From the NCBI GenBank assembly GCA_036560705.1, contig DATBQR010000049.1, forward strand, positions 1 through 27,116: a DNA stretch of 27,116 bases, in the 5' to 3' direction. Origin of the DNA: RBG-16-66-20 sp036560705. Its GTDB lineage: Bacteria > Pseudomonadota > Gammaproteobacteria > Burkholderiales > SG8-39. The translations under genes were made by a program, and so were the position numbers. Below are positions 1 through 7,354 of the stretch, one piece after another; the stretch's first letter is position 1, and each line of letters starts with the position of its first letter. The notes beneath the pieces are model-generated. The model was not told the DNA's origin. It searched no databases and saw only the letters and a list, made by a program, of their open reading frames with translations.

Positions 1-1
1 C

Positions 2-154
2 GACCAGAACGAGAACCTCGACAACGATCCGGTTTTTGTTTTTCACACGCCGACTCCGTCGGGCGGGACCAATGGGGAGTTCGACGACCAGATGACCTGG
101 ATCTCGATCGGCGAACTCTATTCCCGGATGATCGCGGCCGGCGTACTGCCCTGA
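2..154 (+). CDS. Prepilin-like (type IV pilin/pseudopilin) protein, 3' end only
   Basis: The window opens inside this gene. Fifty C-terminal residues are visible, ending in TGA at 152-154. The tail is hydrophilic and rich in Asp, Asn and aromatic residues (NDPVFVFHTPTPSGG, then FDDQMTWISIGELYSRMIAAG). From memory of betaproteobacterial proteins this resembles the C-terminus of type II secretion/type IV pilin-like proteins, whose methylated N-terminal helix would lie upstream of the window. A second, complete prepilin gene lies about 3.4 kb downstream on the same strand, which supports the reading. The last 37 bases overlap the 3' end of the oppositely oriented histidine kinase gene. No terminator is seen. 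The family call is inferred from the tail alone and could be wrong. Confidence 0.55.
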   Translation, partial: DQNENLDNDPVFVFHTPTPSGGTNGEFDDQMTWISIGELYSRMIAAGVLP

Positions 155-1884
155 CCCGGGGCGCCTGCCGCGGCGCCTTTCAGCACAAAGCACACCTCGC
201 CGTCGCGGTTCTCCGCCAGCGACAACGCATAGCCGTTCACTTCGGCCTGGCGCGCGGCCTGGTACAGGCCGATCCCGAGACCCGCGCTCGAGCGTACCGG
301 CGCATGCAGAAGACTGGCCGCCAGCTCGGGCGGCACCGCCCGGCCGCTGTCGCAGACGCGCAGCTCCGGCGCCGCGCCGCACTTGATTGTCATCCGGATG
401 CGGATATCCGTGCTGCCGGTGCGCTTGGCGATCGCGTTCTGCAGCAGGTTGTCGGTGACGCTGTCGAACAGCGCCTTGGGAACCTGCATCTCCGGATCGA
501 GGCCGGCCGCGGAGAACTCCACGTTCTGTCCCTGGTACTGGCGTGCGGCCGACTCCCACCAGTCGCGCAACGGCACCTGCTGGGACTCCTCGTTGCCCGG
601 ACGCTGCAGCTTGTCCAGCGTCGCCGACAGGCGCTGCGCGATGGCCGGCAGCTGGCGGCGAATGAGCGCCTGCAGCCCGGGCGAATCCTCCTGTCCCGCA
701 ACCGAACAGAGCACGTTCAGCGATTGCAGCAGGTTCTTGACGTCGTGCGTCAGCCGCGCGCCGGTTTCATGCACCGCCTGCAGGTAGCTCGCGTGCCGCA
801 ACGTCTGCTCGCGCAGCTTGGCGGCGTAGAACTCGCCGAGCAATTGCCCCAGCAGGTGCATGTGCCATTGCAGCGCGGGGCTGGTGCGGTAGCGCGAGAA
901 AACCGTCAGTTCCAGGTCGGGGCCTTCGTACACCACCGCATAGTCGCTGCGGGTTCCCGTCTCGCCGCGCTGCCCGCCGGCGTGCCAGGCAGCGCCGGCG
1001 ATCCACTCCAGCCGGGCGAGGCCCGCCACCCCTTCGGCGAGAAAGCGCTCCGGGCGCACCTCCATCTGCGACAGCTCGGCGAGGAAGTAGAGCCACTTCT
1101 CCACCGGCAGGCCGATCGAGAACAGATAGCGGGAAAAAAACACGTTCAGGCCCGCGTAGCCCGTGCGCGGGCTCCAGGCAAGGCCGAGCACGAAAATCGT
1201 GCCGGCGATCAGGAACACGGTGTTGGTGAGCGCTTCCAGGTAAGGCACGCGGCCCAGGGTCATGAAGGTGAAGCTGCCGAGGATCACCATGCCGAGCACC
1301 AGCATCAGGAAGACGCTGTAGAAAAAATCGATCACCTGCGGCGACTCGGGCGACTCCGGCTCCGCGGGCATCAGCGCGAGCGCCAGCAGCAGCATCGGCA
1401 ATCCATATTCGGCCGCCGTACGGATTTCCGGGGCAACCCCGCCGCTGGGCGCGATCTCCGGAAGAATGATGATCGCCAGCAGGGCAAGGAGGTAAACAAA
1501 GACGACCAGGTAGCAGCGGCGCTGCCAGCGCGCCTGGTGCAGAAACACCTTGCCGCCGACGAGCCCCGCGAGTACCACGACCCAGAACGCCAGCAGCCAC
1601 CAGCCGATCCAGAACATCACCACCACCGCGCCCAGCGCGATGCACACTGCCTGCGTCCGGCTGACCCGCTGCTCGCCGCGCAGGAAGGGCTGCCAGATCA
1701 GGAGCAAGCCGAGGTGCGCGAGCATCAGCGCGCGCGCCCAGTCGTCCGCCGTGCCGCGCAGCACGACAACGTGCAAAAGCACCAGCATCGCGATAACGAC
1801 GAAGCGCCAATGTCTCTGGCTGAAGCTCCAGGTCGCGCTCGCGAGCCGCGAGTTTGCGGGGACGGCCGGGCTCGGTGCTTGCAT
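118..1884 (-). CDS. Multi-membrane sensor histidine kinase with HDxKN H-box (PrsK-like), orphan
   Basis: Encodes 588 residues. Seven or eight hydrophobic segments lie between about residues 28 and 236. A linker of about 130 residues follows (roughly 240-370) that could hold a degenerate GAF-like sensor domain. The kinase core then shows an H-box with HDVKN (phospho-acceptor His380), an N-box with Asn483, a G1 box around DSG at 512-514 and a G2 box GLGIGL at 535-540. All catalytic landmarks are present, so it should be an active inner-membrane autokinase. The HDxKN form of the H-box resembles that of PrsK, the kinase of the PEP-CTERM/exosortase system, more than PilS; that link is inference from one motif. 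No response regulator is next to it. The start is the ATG at 1884, with no strong Shine-Dalgarno sequence. It diverges from the ABC permease gene by 38 bases and overlaps the upstream prepilin-like gene by 37 bases tail to tail. Confidence 0.85.
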   Translation of the reverse strand: MQAPSPAVPANSRLASATWSFSQRHWRFVVIAMLVLLHVVVLRGTADDWARALMLAHLGLLLIWQPFLRGEQRVSRTQAVCIALGAVVVMFWIGWWLLAFWVVVLAGLVGGKVFLHQARWQRRCYLVVFVYLLALLAIIILPEIAPSGGVAPEIRTAAEYGLPMLLLALALMPAEPESPESPQVIDFFYSVFLMLVLGMVILGSFTFMTLGRVPYLEALTNTVFLIAGTIFVLGLAWSPRTGYAGLNVFFSRYLFSIGLPVEKWLYFLAELSQMEVRPERFLAEGVAGLARLEWIAGAAWHAGGQRGETGTRSDYAVVYEGPDLELTVFSRYRTSPALQWHMHLLGQLLGEFYAAKLREQTLRHASYLQAVHETGARLTHDVKNLLQSLNVLCSVAGQEDSPGLQALIRRQLPAIAQRLSATLDKLQRPGNEESQQVPLRDWWESAARQYQGQNVEFSAAGLDPEMQVPKALFDSVTDNLLQNAIAKRTGSTDIRIRMTIKCGAAPELRVCDSGRAVPPELAASLLHAPVRSSAGLGIGLYQAARQAEVNGYALSLAENRDGEVCFVLKGAAAGAPGQGSTPAAIIRE

Positions 1885-1922
1885 GTGGGATGAGTGGTGA
1901 CTAGTCTAACGCACCCGCCATC

Positions 1923-2714
1923 ATGACCGTGCCGACGCCGCGCCCAGGCCGCTCCCCTTCCCTCACCGTCGCCTATTACACGCTGGCCGAGGCCCTGCGC
2001 AGCGGCCTGCCCTGGCTTGCCGCCGCCTGCGCCGCCGCCGTGCTGGGTCTCGCGGGATTTCTTTCCCAGGTCGCGATCACCGAGGGCGCAGCGCTGCAGG
2101 CCTCCGTCGCAGCTGCGCTGCTGAGAGCCTGCGCGGTATTCCTGATTGCCGCCCACGTCGTCGCGAGCGTCTCGCGCGAGACGAACGACAAAGGGCTCGA
2201 GCTCGTGCTTGCGCTGCCGATTTCGCGCCCCGCCTACTATCTCGGCAAACTGCTCGGCTTCGCCTGCGCCGGCGCGCTGCTGGCGACGCTCTTCGCGCTT
2301 CCGCTGCTTGCATGGACAAAACCGGCCGACCTCGCGGCCTGGTGGGTTTCGCTTGCCGCCGAGACCGCGCTGGTCGCGGCCGCGGCGCTGTTTTTTTCCT
2401 CGGCTCTGGCGCAGACCGTCGCGGCAATCTCGGCAACCGCGGGCCTGTATCTGCTCGCCCGTTCAATTTCCGCGATCCAGGCGATTACCAGCAGCCCGCT
2501 CGCCGGAGACTCGCCGCTCCACCAGGCCGCACGCTGGAGCGTGGACATGGTCGCCATGTTGCTGCCGCGGCTGGATTCGGTAACGCGCGGCGACTGGCTG
2601 CTGTACGGCGCTCCGGCGTCCGGAGACCTCGCGCGAGCGCTGCTCGGGCTCACGCTCTACCTGGTTCTGCTCGCCGCGGCCGGGTTGTTCGACTTCAACC
2701 GGCGCAACCTGTGA
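1923..2714 (+). CDS. ABC-2 type transporter permease subunit
   Basis: Encodes 263 residues with about six hydrophobic helices. Between the second and third segments is a stretch carrying SRETNDKGLELVLALPISR, the pattern typical of ABC-2 type permeases, in which a short cytosolic coupling helix precedes LPISR and the next membrane segment. It should form the membrane part of an exporter or membrane-complex extractor in the inner membrane. No ATP-binding subunit lies beside it, so the ATPase must be encoded elsewhere. The end overlaps the next gene (GTGA), so the two are co-translated. The start is the ATG at 1923; no good ribosome binding site is visible. The substrate is unknown. The position between prepilin genes makes a role in pilus or surface-protein handling possible but unproven. 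Confidence 0.8.
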   Translation: MTVPTPRPGRSPSLTVAYYTLAEALRSGLPWLAAACAAAVLGLAGFLSQVAITEGAALQASVAAALLRACAVFLIAAHVVASVSRETNDKGLELVLALPISRPAYYLGKLLGFACAGALLATLFALPLLAWTKPADLAAWWVSLAAETALVAAAALFFSSALAQTVAAISATAGLYLLARSISAIQAITSSPLAGDSPLHQAARWSVDMVAMLLPRLDSVTRGDWLLYGAPASGDLARALLGLTLYLVLLAAAGLFDFNRRNL

Positions 2715-3457
2715 CCGGCAGCGAGCGCCCGCTATCCGCGGTACCCGCCTGGATCCTGTCGCTGCTTGCTGCCGCGATCGCCGCGCAGTTTTGCTGGCAT
2801 CTTGCGCGGCGGCCGGCCGCGCCTTCCGCGGCCGATCTTCCTCCCGCGCCTTCAGCCAACGCCCTGCGCCTTGCAAGTCTGGGAGAGCCGGCCGCGCTCG
2901 CGCGCCTCGCGATGGTCTGGTTGCAGGCATTCGATTCGCGCGGCGGCAACGCCATTCCGTACCGGGATCTCGACTACGGCCGGCTGATCGCCTGGCTGCG
3001 CGCCATTCTCGCCACCGATCCGCGCAGTGAATATCCCCTGTTCGCCGCGGCGCGCGTCTATGGCGAGAACCCGGATCCGGCAAAGATGCGCCAGATTTTC
3101 GATTTCATATTTTCCGAGTTCGGTGCCGATCCGAACCGCCGCTGGCCTGCGCTCGCGCATGCGGCGCTCCTCGCCAAACACCGGCTGAACGATCTACCCC
3201 TGGCGCGGCGCTACGCCGCGGCGATCCAGCGCCAGGCCACCGCTGCGTCCGTTCCCCTCTGGGCCAAGCAGATGGAAATTTTCATCCTCGAGGACATGAA
3301 CGAGCTGGAGGCGGCCAAAGTGATGCTCGGCGGATTGCTTGCAACCGGACGGATCAGCGACCCCGAAGAGCGCCGATTTCTTCAAGGGCGATTGGAGGAA
3401 CTCGAGCAGCGACTTGCAGGTGAACCTAAGGGCCAGAGTAAAGGCCATCCGCGTTGA
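2711..3457 (+). CDS. Membrane-anchored TPR-like hypothetical protein
   Basis: I chose the GTG at 2711 as start because it overlaps the permease stop (GTGA at 2711-2714); the open frame upstream of it lies inside the permease gene. This gives 248 residues. One hydrophobic segment near residues 11-25 is followed by an Ala/Pro-rich stretch. From about residue 50 on the protein is helical, with repeated 30-35 residue helix pairs (for example around YPLFAAARVYGENPDPAKM and LPLARRYAAAIQRQA) that look like degenerate tetratricopeptide repeats. Topology: short cytoplasmic N-terminus and periplasmic repeat domain, by inference. Overlap with the permease gene implies a shared task. The prepilin promoter starts after this gene, so the prepilin need not depend on this transcript. 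I do not recognise a characterised homologue. Confidence 0.75.
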   Translation: MTGSERPLSAVPAWILSLLAAAIAAQFCWHLARRPAAPSAADLPPAPSANALRLASLGEPAALARLAMVWLQAFDSRGGNAIPYRDLDYGRLIAWLRAILATDPRSEYPLFAAARVYGENPDPAKMRQIFDFIFSEFGADPNRRWPALAHAALLAKHRLNDLPLARRYAAAIQRQATAASVPLWAKQMEIFILEDMNELEAAKVMLGGLLATGRISDPEERRFLQGRLEELEQRLAGEPKGQSKGHPR

Positions 3458-3537
3458 AAATTCGTCATGAGTGTCATGTTTTCGACGATTTTCTGAACAA
3501 TTTTCACTAAAACCCGCCGTTTGGGTCCTTTTATCCC

Positions 3538-3552
3538 TGGCATGTACCTTGC
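3538..3552 (+). promoter_or_regulatory. Sigma-54 (-24/-12) promoter of the prepilin gene
   Basis: The sequence TGGCATGTACCTTGC matches the sigma-54 consensus TGGCACG-N4-TTGC with a single mismatch. The GG (3539-3540) and GC (3551-3552) dinucleotides have exactly ten bases between them, as required. Transcription would start near 3563, giving a leader of about 31 bases with the ribosome binding site AAGGAG at 3581-3586, eight bases before the ATG at 3595. The region 3456-3520 is unusually AT-rich for this window and holds a direct repeat GTCATG at 3464-3469 and 3473-3478 plus GTGTC at 3471-3475. This suggests an upstream activator site for a PilR-type enhancer-binding protein; that part is inference. 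The sigma-54 gene itself is at 9758-11203. Confidence 0.85.
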
Positions 3553-3594
3553 GGTTATCCCATTACTTGGAGTCCCCAAGAAGGAGTCAGAGCT

Positions 3595-4278
3595 ATGAAA
3601 CGCACGCAAACGGGGTTCACGCTGGTGGAGATCGCCATCGTTCTGGTGATCATCGGGCTGCTGCTGGGCGGCATCCTGAAGGGCCAGGAAATGATCACGC
3701 AGGCCAAGATCAAGAACGTGGTCGCCGACTTCTCCGGCATCTCGGCCGCCTACTACGGCTACCAGGACCGCTACCGCGCCATCCCGGGCGACGACCTGAA
3801 TGCCGGGACCCGCTGGACGACCGTGCCCGCCGCCATCGCGGGCGACGGCAACGGGGTGGTCGCCGGCACCTACAACACCGCCTGCCCGAGCGTGGCGGTG
3901 GCGGCGACGCCGGAGTCCTGCCTGTGGTGGGACGACCTGCGGCGCGCGGGGTTCGTGGCGGGCAACGGCGCCTCGCAGCCGTTCAACGCGGTGACGGGGA
4001 TGCTGGGGGTGCAGACGGGTGATGGGGCGGCCACGCCCTCGACGGCGCTGGGCACGGCGGTGGGGGTGGGCGGGTTCTCGGGGCTGATCATCTGCTCGGC
4101 GAACCTGCCCGACAAGATCGCCATCGCGGTGGACACGCAGATGGACGACGGCACGCTGGTCAACGGCACGGTGCGCGGCCAGCTGCAGACGGCGCCCAAC
4201 CCGGCCATCATCGCCGTCGCGACCGGGGCCTACGCCGAACTCGGCACCAACGTCTACACGCTCTGCCGCTCGATGTAA
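3595..4278 (+). CDS. Type IV prepilin / pseudopilin, complete
   Basis: Encodes 227 residues with a textbook class III signal: a short charged leader MKRTQTG, then FTLVE, so PilD-type peptidase should cut between Gly7 and Phe8 and methylate Phe8; Glu12 is the conserved Glu5 of the mature protein. The hydrophobic helix (IAIVLVIIGLLLGGI) runs straight into the amphipathic part. A globular domain follows with YQDRYRAIPGDD near residues 57-68 and several Cys that could form disulfide loops (including one four residues from the end). It should assemble in the inner membrane into a pilus or pseudopilus. It is driven by its own sigma-54 promoter, has a good ribosome binding site (AAGGAG) and is followed by a hairpin terminator, so it is probably transcribed alone. 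The 3' half is unusually rich in G-ending codons and runs of G compared with its neighbours. Confidence 0.9.
   Translation: MKRTQTGFTLVEIAIVLVIIGLLLGGILKGQEMITQAKIKNVVADFSGISAAYYGYQDRYRAIPGDDLNAGTRWTTVPAAIAGDGNGVVAGTYNTACPSVAVAATPESCLWWDDLRRAGFVAGNGASQPFNAVTGMLGVQTGDGAATPSTALGTAVGVGGFSGLIICSANLPDKIAIAVDTQMDDGTLVNGTVRGQLQTAPNPAIIAVATGAYAELGTNVYTLCRSM
3996..4027 (+). other. Putative G-quadruplex motif 1 in prepilin gene
   Basis: Four G-tracts (GGGG 3996-3999, GGGGG 4005-4009, GGG 4017-4019, GGGG 4024-4027) are separated by loops of 5, 7 and 4 bases on the coding strand, which satisfies the usual G3+N1-7 pattern. It lies within codons, so the runs may only reflect local codon choice. Confidence 0.55.
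4062..4083 (+). other. Putative G-quadruplex motif 2 in prepilin gene
   Basis: G-tracts of 5, 3, 3 and 4 (4062-4066, 4068-4070, 4072-4074, 4080-4083) with loops of 1, 1 and 5 bases on the coding strand. Short loops predict a very stable fold. It encodes a Val/Gly-rich stretch of the pilin globular domain, 34 bases after the first such motif. Confidence 0.6.
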
Positions 4279-4300
4279 GCAGCACTTTACGCGGGGCTTA

Positions 4301-4325
4301 AAGGCCGGCATGCGCCGGCCTTTTC
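4301..4325. terminator. Intrinsic terminator between prepilin and antiporter genes
   Basis: A perfect 9-base stem (AAGGCCGGC at 4301-4309 with GCCGGCCTT at 4314-4322) encloses the loop ATGC and runs into TTTT. It sits 23 bases after the prepilin stop and 5 bases beyond the 3' end of the convergent antiporter gene. On the minus strand the stem ends in TT followed by AAGCCC, so the signal is stronger for the plus-strand prepilin transcript, though it may act on both. Confidence 0.85.
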
Positions 4326-4329
4326 ATTG

Positions 4330-6315
4330 CTAGCCCTGCAGCAGACGGGTTTCGGCTGCAGCGAGCCGGTCCGGCACACCAAGCAGCACGACGACATCGC
4401 CACGTTCGAGAATGTCGATCTCGCCGGGCAAAAAACGCCGCCCGGCGCCCGGACGGCGTACCGCCTTCACTTGCACGCCGATTTTTTCCAGCCCGATCTC
4501 CGCAAGCGTCTTGCCGACCGCGCTCGCGTTGCCGGACAGGGTGACTGCCTGCAGGCGTTGCTGAGCCTCTTCGACGCTCTCAGCCTCGTCGCTCGCACCG
4601 TGGAAGAGGCCTCGCAGCAAGCCGTATTGTTCGTCGCGCACCGCGCGCACCCGCCGCACCACCCGGTTGAGCGGCACGCCCACCCAGACCAGCGTATGCG
4701 AAGCGAGCATCAGCCCGGATTCGAGCGCCTCGGGCACGATCTCGGAGGCACCGGCGGCGGCAAGCCTGGCAATGTCGACATCCGCTCTGGCGCGCGCAAT
4801 TACCGGCACAGCAGGATTGAGCTGCTGAATATGCGCGAGCACGCGGACTGCGGAGGCCGAATCCGCAAAAGTGACCACTACCGCGGCCGCGCGCAGGATT
4901 CCGGCGGCGACCAGCGCCTCGCGCCGGGAACAATCGGCGAACACCACGGTGTCGCCCGCGAGCGCCGCCTCGCGCACGCGCTCCGGATCCAGGTCCAGGG
5001 CGACATAGCGTACCGATTCGGCATCGAGCAGCCGGGCGATGTGCTGCCCGTTGCGGCCGTATCCCAGGATGATCACATGGCGTTCGGCCTGCAGCGATTG
5101 CACCGCGACCCGGTGCATTTCGAGGGAGCGCAGCATCCACTCCGAGTTCGCGAACCTGAGCACGATGCGGTCGCTCGCCCCGATTAAAAACGGCGTCGCT
5201 ATCATCGAAAGGATCATCGCGGCGAGCAGCGGCTGCCCCAGCGCGTCCGCCACCACGCCTGCCGTTCCCGCCTGGGCAAGCAGCACGAAGCCGAACTCAC
5301 CTCCCTGCGCGAGCGCGAGAGCAGCTCGCAGCGAGGCGCCGGGCGCCTTGCCGAACGCGCGCGCAAGCGCGCCGATGAGCGCGAATTTGAATGCCACCAG
5401 CAATCCGAGCAGCGCCAGCACGAGCAGGATCCGGTCGAACACCAGCCGCAGGTCGAGCATCATCCCGACGGTGACGAAGAACAGTCCGAGCAGGACGTCG
5501 CGGAAAGGCTTGATCTCCTCCTCGACCTGGTAGCGGTATTCCGTTTCGGAAATCAGCATCCCGGCGAGGAACGCGCCCAGGGCCAGCGACAGCCCGGCAA
5601 GTTCCGTCAGGAACGCCATCGCCAGCGTCACCAGCAGCACGTTAAGGACGAACAGCTCGGTCGACTTGCGGCGCGCCACGACGCCGAACCAGGCGCGCAT
5701 CACCCGGGGTCCTGCGACGAGGAGCGCCGCCAGCACGAACGCCGCCTTGGCAAGCGCGACCGTCAATGCCGCGCCGATCGCGCCCGCCGGTTGCCCGAGC
5801 ACGGGAACGACGATCAGCAGCGGCACCACGGCAAGATCCTGAAACAGCAGCACGCCGACGACGGCGCGGCCGTGCGCGGTGTCGAGCTCGAGCCTCTCCG
5901 AAAGCAGCTTTGAGACCACCGCAGTCGAGGACATCGCCACGACGCCCCCGAGCGCCAGTCCGGTCTGCCAGTTGCCGCCATCGCCCAGAAGGACTGCAAG
6001 CGCGACGCAGGCGGCGAGCGTGATCGCCACCTGCGAGGAGCCGAGACCGAACACTTCGCGGCGCATCACGGTCAGCTTGGACAGGCTGAATTCCAGGCCG
6101 ATGGAGAACATCAGGAACACGACGCCGATTTCGGCGAGGTGCTGCGTCTGCGCGCCTCCGGGCACGACGCCGAGCGCGTGCGGCCCGAGTGCAAGCCCCA
6201 CCGCCAGGTAGCCGATGATCGGCGGCAGCGACAGGAAGCGGCACGCGACCACCGCCAGCACCGCTGCGGCCAGCAGGATCAGGATCGGTTGCAACGATGC
6301 GGAAGCGGCGTCCAT
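4330..6315 (-). CDS. Monovalent cation:proton antiporter, CPA2 family (KefB/KefC-like) with RCK domains
   Basis: Encodes 661 residues. Residues 1-390 form a 12-13 helix sodium/hydrogen exchanger domain with the CPA2 hallmarks GLEFSLSKL (about 73-81), FQDLAVVPLL (158-167) and ALAQGGEFGF (334-343). Residues 411-530 are a TrkA-N/RCK_N Rossmann domain with GYGRNG at 418-423 and the ribose-binding acidic DLD at 441-443. A TrkA-C/RCK_C domain ends the protein (about 570-655). It should exchange K+ (or Na+) for H+ across the inner membrane, gated by a nucleotide or thiol ligand; whether it is a glutathione-gated Kef system cannot be told. It diverges from kdsD with 51 bases between and shares the terminator region with the convergent prepilin gene. 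The start ATG at 6315 has no strong ribosome binding site. Confidence 0.9.
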   Translation of the reverse strand: MDAASASLQPILILLAAAVLAVVACRFLSLPPIIGYLAVGLALGPHALGVVPGGAQTQHLAEIGVVFLMFSIGLEFSLSKLTVMRREVFGLGSSQVAITLAACVALAVLLGDGGNWQTGLALGGVVAMSSTAVVSKLLSERLELDTAHGRAVVGVLLFQDLAVVPLLIVVPVLGQPAGAIGAALTVALAKAAFVLAALLVAGPRVMRAWFGVVARRKSTELFVLNVLLVTLAMAFLTELAGLSLALGAFLAGMLISETEYRYQVEEEIKPFRDVLLGLFFVTVGMMLDLRLVFDRILLVLALLGLLVAFKFALIGALARAFGKAPGASLRAALALAQGGEFGFVLLAQAGTAGVVADALGQPLLAAMILSMIATPFLIGASDRIVLRFANSEWMLRSLEMHRVAVQSLQAERHVIILGYGRNGQHIARLLDAESVRYVALDLDPERVREAALAGDTVVFADCSRREALVAAGILRAAAVVVTFADSASAVRVLAHIQQLNPAVPVIARARADVDIARLAAAGASEIVPEALESGLMLASHTLVWVGVPLNRVVRRVRAVRDEQYGLLRGLFHGASDEAESVEEAQQRLQAVTLSGNASAVGKTLAEIGLEKIGVQVKAVRRPGAGRRFLPGEIDILERGDVVVLLGVPDRLAAAETRLLQG

Positions 6316-6354
6316 GGGCCCGGCAAATGCATCAGGAAATTGAAGGGGTTGGGC

Positions 6355-6360
6355 TATACT
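6355..6360 (+). promoter_or_regulatory. -10 element (TATACT) of the kdsD-lpt-rpoN cluster, probably leaderless
   Basis: TATACT lies in the context GGGCTATACT, six bases before the kdsD ATG at 6367. With the usual spacing, transcription would begin at or next to the A of the ATG. There is no Shine-Dalgarno sequence in between, so the first gene may be read from a leaderless mRNA. The -35 region is weak. No other promoter is evident in the 51-base divergent gap. Confidence 0.55.
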
Positions 6361-6366
6361 TTCCGC

Positions 6367-7350
6367 ATGATACTGAAGGACGCCACCGGCACGGCGCTAG
6401 AGCTCGCGCGCCGTGTGCTCGCGATCGAAGCCGACGCGGTTCGCGCCCTGATCGGGCGCCTGGACGAGCGCTTTCTCGCCGCGGTTTCGCTGATCCTCGC
6501 GTGCAAGGGCCGCGTCATCGTCAGCGGCATCGGCAAATCGGGGCACATCGCGCGCAAGATCGCCTCCACCATGTCCAGCACCGGCACGCCGGCGTATTTC
6601 GTCCATCCGGCCGAGGCCAGCCACGGCGACTTGGGAATGATCCAGAGCGACGACGTTTTCATCGGCATCTCCTATTCTGGCGAAAGCGACGAACTGCTGC
6701 ACATCATCCCCCTGGTGAAGCGCCAGGGCGCAAAGCTCGTCGTCATCGCCGGCAACGCGGCATCTTCGCTCGCCCGCGAAGCGGACGTGTTTCTGGACGC
6801 CGGAGTAGCGCAAGAGGCCTGTCCGCTCAATCTCGCGCCTACCGCGAGCACCACCGCGGCCCTGGCGCTCGGCGATGCCCTCGCCGTGGCGCTTCTGGAT
6901 GCGCGCGGCTTTTCCTCGGACGACTTCGCCCGCTCGCACCCCGGCGGCACGCTCGGACGCCGGCTGCTGACTCGCGTCGCCGACGTGATGCGCGGCGGCG
7001 CCGACGTGCCCAAAGTGCATGACCGCGCGACGCTGAAGGAAGCGGTTCTGGAAATGTCCCGCGGCCGGATGGGCATGACCGCAGTGCTCGACGACGCGGG
7101 ACGGGTACGCGGCATAGTTACCGACGGCGACCTGCGCCGCGCGCTGGAACGGATCGTCGATGTCGGCGCTGCGCGCGTCGCCGACGTGATGTCGGCCGCA
7201 CCCCGCACGATCCGGCCCGAGGCGCTGGCCGTGGAAGCGGTCCAGGTCATGGAAAGCCACAAGGTCAACCAACTGCTGGTCGTCGATACGGGCGGCAGCC
7301 TCGTAGGCGCGCTCAACATGCACGACCTGTTCCGCGCCAAAGTCATCTGA
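6367..7350 (+). CDS. kdsD: D-arabinose 5-phosphate isomerase (SIS + tandem CBS)
   Basis: Encodes 327 residues, the usual length for KdsD/KpsF. It converts ribulose 5-phosphate to arabinose 5-phosphate, the first committed step of Kdo synthesis for LPS. The SIS domain (about 35-170) shows SGIGKSGHIARKIA, the STGTPAYF-HPAEASHGDLG block and SYSGESDE. The link to the CBS pair carries SHPGGTLGRRLL, diagnostic for this family. Two CBS domains fill about 205-327 (VTDGDLRRALE and ALNMHDLFR). The frame is open further upstream, but ATG 6367 fits the family N-terminus and the -10 element lies just before it. kdsC follows after four bases, so both are made together. It is the first gene of the Kdo/LPS-transport cluster. 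Confidence 0.95.
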   Translation: MILKDATGTALELARRVLAIEADAVRALIGRLDERFLAAVSLILACKGRVIVSGIGKSGHIARKIASTMSSTGTPAYFVHPAEASHGDLGMIQSDDVFIGISYSGESDELLHIIPLVKRQGAKLVVIAGNAASSLAREADVFLDAGVAQEACPLNLAPTASTTAALALGDALAVALLDARGFSSDDFARSHPGGTLGRRLLTRVADVMRGGADVPKVHDRATLKEAVLEMSRGRMGMTAVLDDAGRVRGIVTDGDLRRALERIVDVGAARVADVMSAAPRTIRPEALAVEAVQVMESHKVNQLLVVDTGGSLVGALNMHDLFRAKVI

Positions 7351-7354
7351 GCCG

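Noticed and set aside
304..1893. Long plus-strand open frame (529 codons) opposite the histidine kinase.
   Set aside because: The translation is rich in Arg, Gln and His without any domain pattern, while the minus-strand frame shows membrane helices and all kinase motifs. It is a GC-rich antisense shadow.
6139..6366. Upstream extension of the kdsD frame.
   Set aside because: It is antisense to the antiporter N-terminus and crosses the promoter; the family N-terminus starts at 6367.
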